Assembly (NCBI GenBank): GCA_003445855.1 | Contig: DMCG01000060.1 | Location: 3,505 to 11,702 of the forward strand | DNA from: Spartobacteria bacterium | GTDB taxonomy: Bacteria > Verrucomicrobiota > Verrucomicrobiia > Chthoniobacterales > UBA10450 | DNA: 8,198 nt | Direction: 5' to 3' | Shown here: positions 5,910 through 8,198 of the stretch, piece by piece | How the letters are laid out: every line of letters begins with the position of its first letter | Position numbering within the stretch: the first letter of the stretch is position 1 | Notes under the pieces: generated by a model | Database searches by the model: none | Told to the model about the DNA's origin: nothing | What the model saw: only the letters and a program-made list of their open reading frames with translations | Translations under genes and position numbers: made by a program

Positions 5910-7060
5910 CGCTTTTTGCTGGCGGCGCCGTTTGCAGAAACGCCGTGGTAGGGACGCGCGGGCGGCCCGGTATAAAGCGACCGCGGCCTGATCAGGCGAT
6001 TATGGTCATGCTGCTCGACCACGTGCGCGCACCAGCCCGCCACGCGCGATGCCGCAAAGATCGGCGTGTTTAACGCGGCCGGAAAGCCAAGCATCGTCAG
6101 CACCGGCGCGGCGTAAAGATCGACATTCGCGCAGAGATGTTTTTCGCGCTCCATCGTTTCCTCGAGCTTTTCGCAAATCGGTATCCACTGTTCCTTGCCC
6201 GTTCGTTTGCCCAGATCACGCCCGATCTCGCGCATCACCGGCACGCGCGAATCGCCTTTTTTATAAACGCGGTGGCCGAAGCCCATGATCTTCTCCTTGG
6301 AGGCGAGCTTCTCCTTCAGCCAGCTTTCTGCGCGATCCGATGTCTTGATCTCTCCAAGCATCTTCATCGATTCCTCATTCGCGCCGCCGTGCAACGGACC
6401 TTTGAGTGTGCCGCAAGCGGCCGTGACGGCGGCGTACAAGTCCGCCAGCGTTGAAGCCGCCACCCGCGCCGCGAAGGTGGACGCGTTGAATTCATGATCG
6501 GCGTACAAGATGAAAATCGTATCGAGCATCCGGATTTGCCACGCTTGCGGAATTTCGCCCTTTAATTTGTAGAAAAAATTTCCCGCCTGCGTCAGGTCCG
6601 GTCTTTCCGGCAACGGCTCCTCACTGTGCAAAATGCGCCAGCCATCCGTGATCAAAGTCGAGACGCGCGCGATCAGCCGAATGGACTTGCGAACATTCGC
6701 GGCATGCGAGTTGTCGTTCAGTTCCGGATCGAACACGCCCAGCATCGACACGCCGGTGCGCAACATGTCCATCGGATGCGCCGATCGCGGCATCAGTCGC
6801 AACATTTTGACGACCTGCGCCGGCAATTCGCGTTCCGCCGCAATCTGCCGCGTAAATTCCGCCAGGTTTTTGAGATTTGGTAATTCGCCATTCAAGAGCA
6901 AATAAGAGACCTCCTCAAAGCTCGCCTGCTCCGCCATTTCGTGGATGTCGTAGCCGCGATATGTCAGCCCCGCGTTTGGATCGACCGAGCAGATTTGCGT
7001 CTCGCCCGCGATCACGCCGGCCAAGCCAGGACTGTAAGCTGGTGTGGTTTCAGTGCTCAT
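5906..7060 (-). CDS. prpC: 2-methylcitrate synthase (citrate synthase family)
   Basis: The product is 384 aa from the ATG at 7060 (MSTETTPAYS), the normal size of the short bacterial citrate/methylcitrate synthases. It condenses propionyl-CoA with oxaloacetate to 2-methylcitrate, the entry step of the methylcitrate cycle. The catalytic triad is visible as His224 in GPLHGGANE, His263 in GFGHRVYK and Asp314 in ANVDLY. The substrate-site motif HEFNAST is at 189-195. The segment after Asp314 is YAA where YSG is common. Sequence alone cannot separate methylcitrate from citrate synthase, so the assignment rests on prpB and prpD upstream. The frame extends to 7174, but the extra residues are basic, unlike the family, and would overlap prpB. 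A purine-rich AAGAAGAA lies about 9 nt before the chosen ATG. The stop overlaps the thioesterase start. Confidence 0.92.
   Translation of the reverse strand: MSTETTPAYSPGLAGVIAGETQICSVDPNAGLTYRGYDIHEMAEQASFEEVSYLLLNGELPNLKNLAEFTRQIAAERELPAQVVKMLRLMPRSAHPMDMLRTGVSMLGVFDPELNDNSHAANVRKSIRLIARVSTLITDGWRILHSEEPLPERPDLTQAGNFFYKLKGEIPQAWQIRMLDTIFILYADHEFNASTFAARVAASTLADLYAAVTAACGTLKGPLHGGANEESMKMLGEIKTSDRAESWLKEKLASKEKIMGFGHRVYKKGDSRVPVMREIGRDLGKRTGKEQWIPICEKLEETMEREKHLCANVDLYAAPVLTMLGFPAALNTPIFAASRVAGWCAHVVEQHDHNRLIRPRSLYTGPPARPYHGVSANGAASKKR
6116..6127 (+). repeat. One-mismatch copy of the 12-mer word (AAGATCGACATT) inside prpC
   Basis: The first ten bases match the word. It encodes part of the Asn-Val-Asp-Leu segment with the catalytic Asp314 of PrpC, so protein conservation may explain this one. 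Confidence 0.35.
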
Positions 7061-7106
7061 TGAAGTGGTTCTTCTTACTCGCGAATTTTCAACCTTCAAC
7101 TGCCGC

Positions 7107-7127
7107 CGATTTAACGATTCAACGATT
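7107..7127. repeat. Short tandem repeat at the prpB 3' end (8-bp unit, about 2.6 copies)
   Basis: Read on plus, CGATT (7107-7111) is followed by TAACGATT (7112-7119) and CAACGATT (7120-7127). The last unit covers the final prpB codons and its stop. It may reflect slippage and has no obvious function. Confidence 0.4.
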
Positions 7128-7982
7128 CTTCGCTGGCCAACTCTGCGCCGCCGGATCGTAATCCAGGAGCTCATAAAGTTCCTTTCGCGTTTGCATCTTG
7201 TCGATCCAATCCGATTGCGTGCCGCGCTTTCGCAGGTCGCGCAAAAATTCCTCGCTCGCTTTCATTGAAACGCGAAACGCACTCATCGGATAGATGATCA
7301 TCCGATAACCGTAGCCCGCCAGCTCATCGAAGCTCAGCAGCGGACTCTTGCCAAACTCGGTCATGTTCGCCAGCAGCGGCGCTTTGATTTCCTTCGCAAA
7401 ATCGCGAAACTCCTCCGCGCTTTGCAATGCCTCGGGAAAAATTGCATCGGCGCCGGCCTCGACATATTTTTGCGCGCGCTTGATCGCGCCTTTGAAATCC
7501 TCCAGCGCACGCGCATCCGTCCGGGCGATGATCAAAAAATCGGGATCGCCACGTGCCGCGACCGCCGCTTTAATTTTCCCGGTCATCTCCTCAAGATCGA
7601 CAATCGATTTTCCGGAGAGATGGCCGCAACGCTTCGGAAATTCCTGGTCCTCAATGTGACAACCCGCCAGTCCGGCGCCCTCGAGTTCGTGAATGGTGCG
7701 CGCCACGTTTTCCGCTCCGCCAAAACCCGTGTCTGCATCGACAATCGCCGGAATTTTCACCGCATGCGCGATGTAGCCAGCGAGCTGCGACACTTCCGTG
7801 AGCGTGAGTAATCCGATGTCCGGCACGCCCGCGGTTGCATTCGCCATTCCCGCGCCGCTGATGTAGAGCGCGTCGAAACCCGCGCGCCCCACTTGCCGCG
7901 CCAGCGCGGCATTCGGAACTCCTGGCAACATGACCGCGTTCTTCGCGATTAATTCGCGCAATCGCGCTGCTTTCGTTTTCAT
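7119..7982 (-). CDS. prpB: 2-methylisocitrate lyase
   Basis: The product is 287 aa from the ATG at 7982, in the isocitrate lyase/PEP mutase superfamily. It splits 2-methylisocitrate to pyruvate and succinate, the last step of the methylcitrate cycle. Visible features are YISGAG (40-45), the metal-binding DADTGFGG (82-89), the signature KRCGH (117-121) with active-site Cys119, ARTDA (153-157), and NMTEFGKSP (206-214), which is typical of methylisocitrate lyases. The N-terminus at 7982 fits the family length (about 290 aa). However, that ATG comes one base after repeat C and has no Shine-Dalgarno. The same frame continues to an ATG at 8054, directly abutting the prpD stop (TGAATG). Starting there would add 24 residues encoded mostly by the repeat. 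Both starts are possible; I prefer 7982 for homology and note 8054 for its coupling. Confidence 0.92.
   Translation of the reverse strand: MKTKAARLRELIAKNAVMLPGVPNAALARQVGRAGFDALYISGAGMANATAGVPDIGLLTLTEVSQLAGYIAHAVKIPAIVDADTGFGGAENVARTIHELEGAGLAGCHIEDQEFPKRCGHLSGKSIVDLEEMTGKIKAAVAARGDPDFLIIARTDARALEDFKGAIKRAQKYVEAGADAIFPEALQSAEEFRDFAKEIKAPLLANMTEFGKSPLLSFDELAGYGYRMIIYPMSAFRVSMKASEEFLRDLRKRGTQSDWIDKMQTRKELYELLDYDPAAQSWPAKNR
7593..7604 (+). repeat. 12-mer word AAGATCGACAAT, copy inside prpB
   Basis: Exact copy preceded by C. On the coding strand it reads Ile-Val-Asp-Leu, just after the KRCGH active-site loop. Confidence 0.5.
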
Positions 7983-7983
7983 C

Positions 7984-8041
7984 GTGGCACGGCCATCCTG
8001 GCCGTGAAGTTCATAAAACACGGACTGGAAGCCCATGCCAC
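7984..8041. repeat. Paired-hairpin palindromic repeat C (58 bp) at the prpB start
   Basis: The terminal inverted repeats are GTGGCA (7984-7989) and TGCCAC (8036-8041). One hairpin is perfect: CACGGCCA-tcc-TGGCCGTG (7988-8006). The other is CACGGACT-gga-AGCCCATG (8019-8037), which pairs fully only in minus-strand RNA, using two G-U pairs around a UCC loop. The centre is AT-rich. The 8-bp stem with 3-nt loop design and a TCC loop match repeat A. The element fills the space between prpD and the inner prpB start, so prpB mRNA would carry it as its leader or translate through it. Confidence 0.7.
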
Positions 8042-8054
8042 TTTTCTGTCGCAT

Positions 8055-8198
8055 TCATTCATGCGCCATCTCCTCTGCCTTCATCAATTCATCAACGCTT
8101 TTCGCTTCGTCGAGCTTCCAAACAAGATCGACAATTTTCTTCGCGCCACCGGCGCCGAGCGCCGGATCAACGAGCGCATGAAACTTCTTTTCAACCTC
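8055..8198 (-). CDS. prpD: 2-methylcitrate dehydratase PrpD, C-terminal end (runs off right edge)
   Basis: The last 47 codons and TGA stop of a minus-strand gene are present. The peptide ends in a pattern like MmgE/PrpD family C-termini: a charged stretch with KKFHALVDPALG, then KIVDLVWKLDEAKSVDELM. The family dehydrates 2-methylcitrate to 2-methyl-cis-aconitate. The identification leans on the adjacent prpB and prpC, since this short piece has no catalytic residues. The order prpD-prpB-prpC in one direction suggests a single operon whose promoter lies to the right of the window. A purine-rich GAGGAG occurs about 12 nt before the stop and could serve a start at the TGAATG junction. Confidence 0.75.
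   Translation of the reverse strand, partial: EVEKKFHALVDPALGAGGAKKIVDLVWKLDEAKSVDELMKAEEMAHE
8124..8135 (+). repeat. 12-mer word AAGATCGACAAT, copy inside prpD
   Basis: Exact copy preceded by C and followed by T, like the intergenic and ada copies. On the coding strand it reads Ile-Val-Asp-Leu in the PrpD C-terminus. Confidence 0.5.

Noticed and set aside
7061..7174. Longer prpC starting at 7174 and overlapping prpB
   Set aside because: The extra 38 residues are strongly basic and not family-like, while MSTETTPAYS at 7060 gives the normal length and has a purine-rich leader.
1..8198. CRISPR array, prophage, toxin-antitoxin or other defence system
   Set aside because: There are no regularly spaced direct repeats and no recognisable defence, phage or mobile-element proteins.

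Overview
This window looks like a chromosomal stretch of a free-living Gram-negative bacterium with moderately high GC. My best guess is a soil member of the Verrucomicrobiota (Chthoniobacterales-like). That rests on the general flavour of the proteins and on the short paired-hairpin repeats between genes, not on a phylogenetic marker, so treat it as inference. No phage, transposase, CRISPR or plasmid genes are visible.

Layout. At the left edge, on the minus strand, lie the N-terminus of a small membrane protein (132 to <1) and, just upstream in the same transcript direction, a complete membrane-anchored signal peptide peptidase SppA (1144-140). A loosely filled stretch follows (1145-1531), with one doubtful small basic ORF on the plus strand. 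A 62-bp paired-hairpin palindrome (1473-1534) comes next, and its two ends supply the stop codons of the two ORFs converging on it. Then come a minus-strand DUF6717-like gene (1960-1532), a plus-strand tRNA-Arg(UCU) (1982-2055), a secreted DUF5329-like protein (2122-2490) and a phospholipase D/cardiolipin-synthase-like lipoprotein (2507-3775). The last gene meets an Ada-type DNA-repair gene tail to tail, with a 4-nt overlap of the stop codons.

The right half is entirely minus strand. In transcription order it reads prpD (C-terminus only, right edge), prpB, prpC, a hotdog-fold PaaI-like thioesterase, a 71-bp paired-hairpin repeat, a DUF1203 gene, and ada. prpD-prpB-prpC is the core of the 2-methylcitrate cycle, which turns propionyl-CoA plus oxaloacetate into pyruvate plus succinate. 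The thioesterase start overlaps the prpC stop (GTGA), so it is probably translated with the cycle enzymes. DUF1203 and ada are likewise joined by an ATGA overlap. prpB is preceded by a third paired-hairpin repeat lying exactly at its start codon.

The least explained signals are two. The 12-mer AAGATCGACAAT occurs five times exactly (and once with one mismatch), always on the plus strand, in several genes, more than one reading frame and one intergenic site. The other is the three paired-hairpin palindromes, each placed at the edge of a reading frame.
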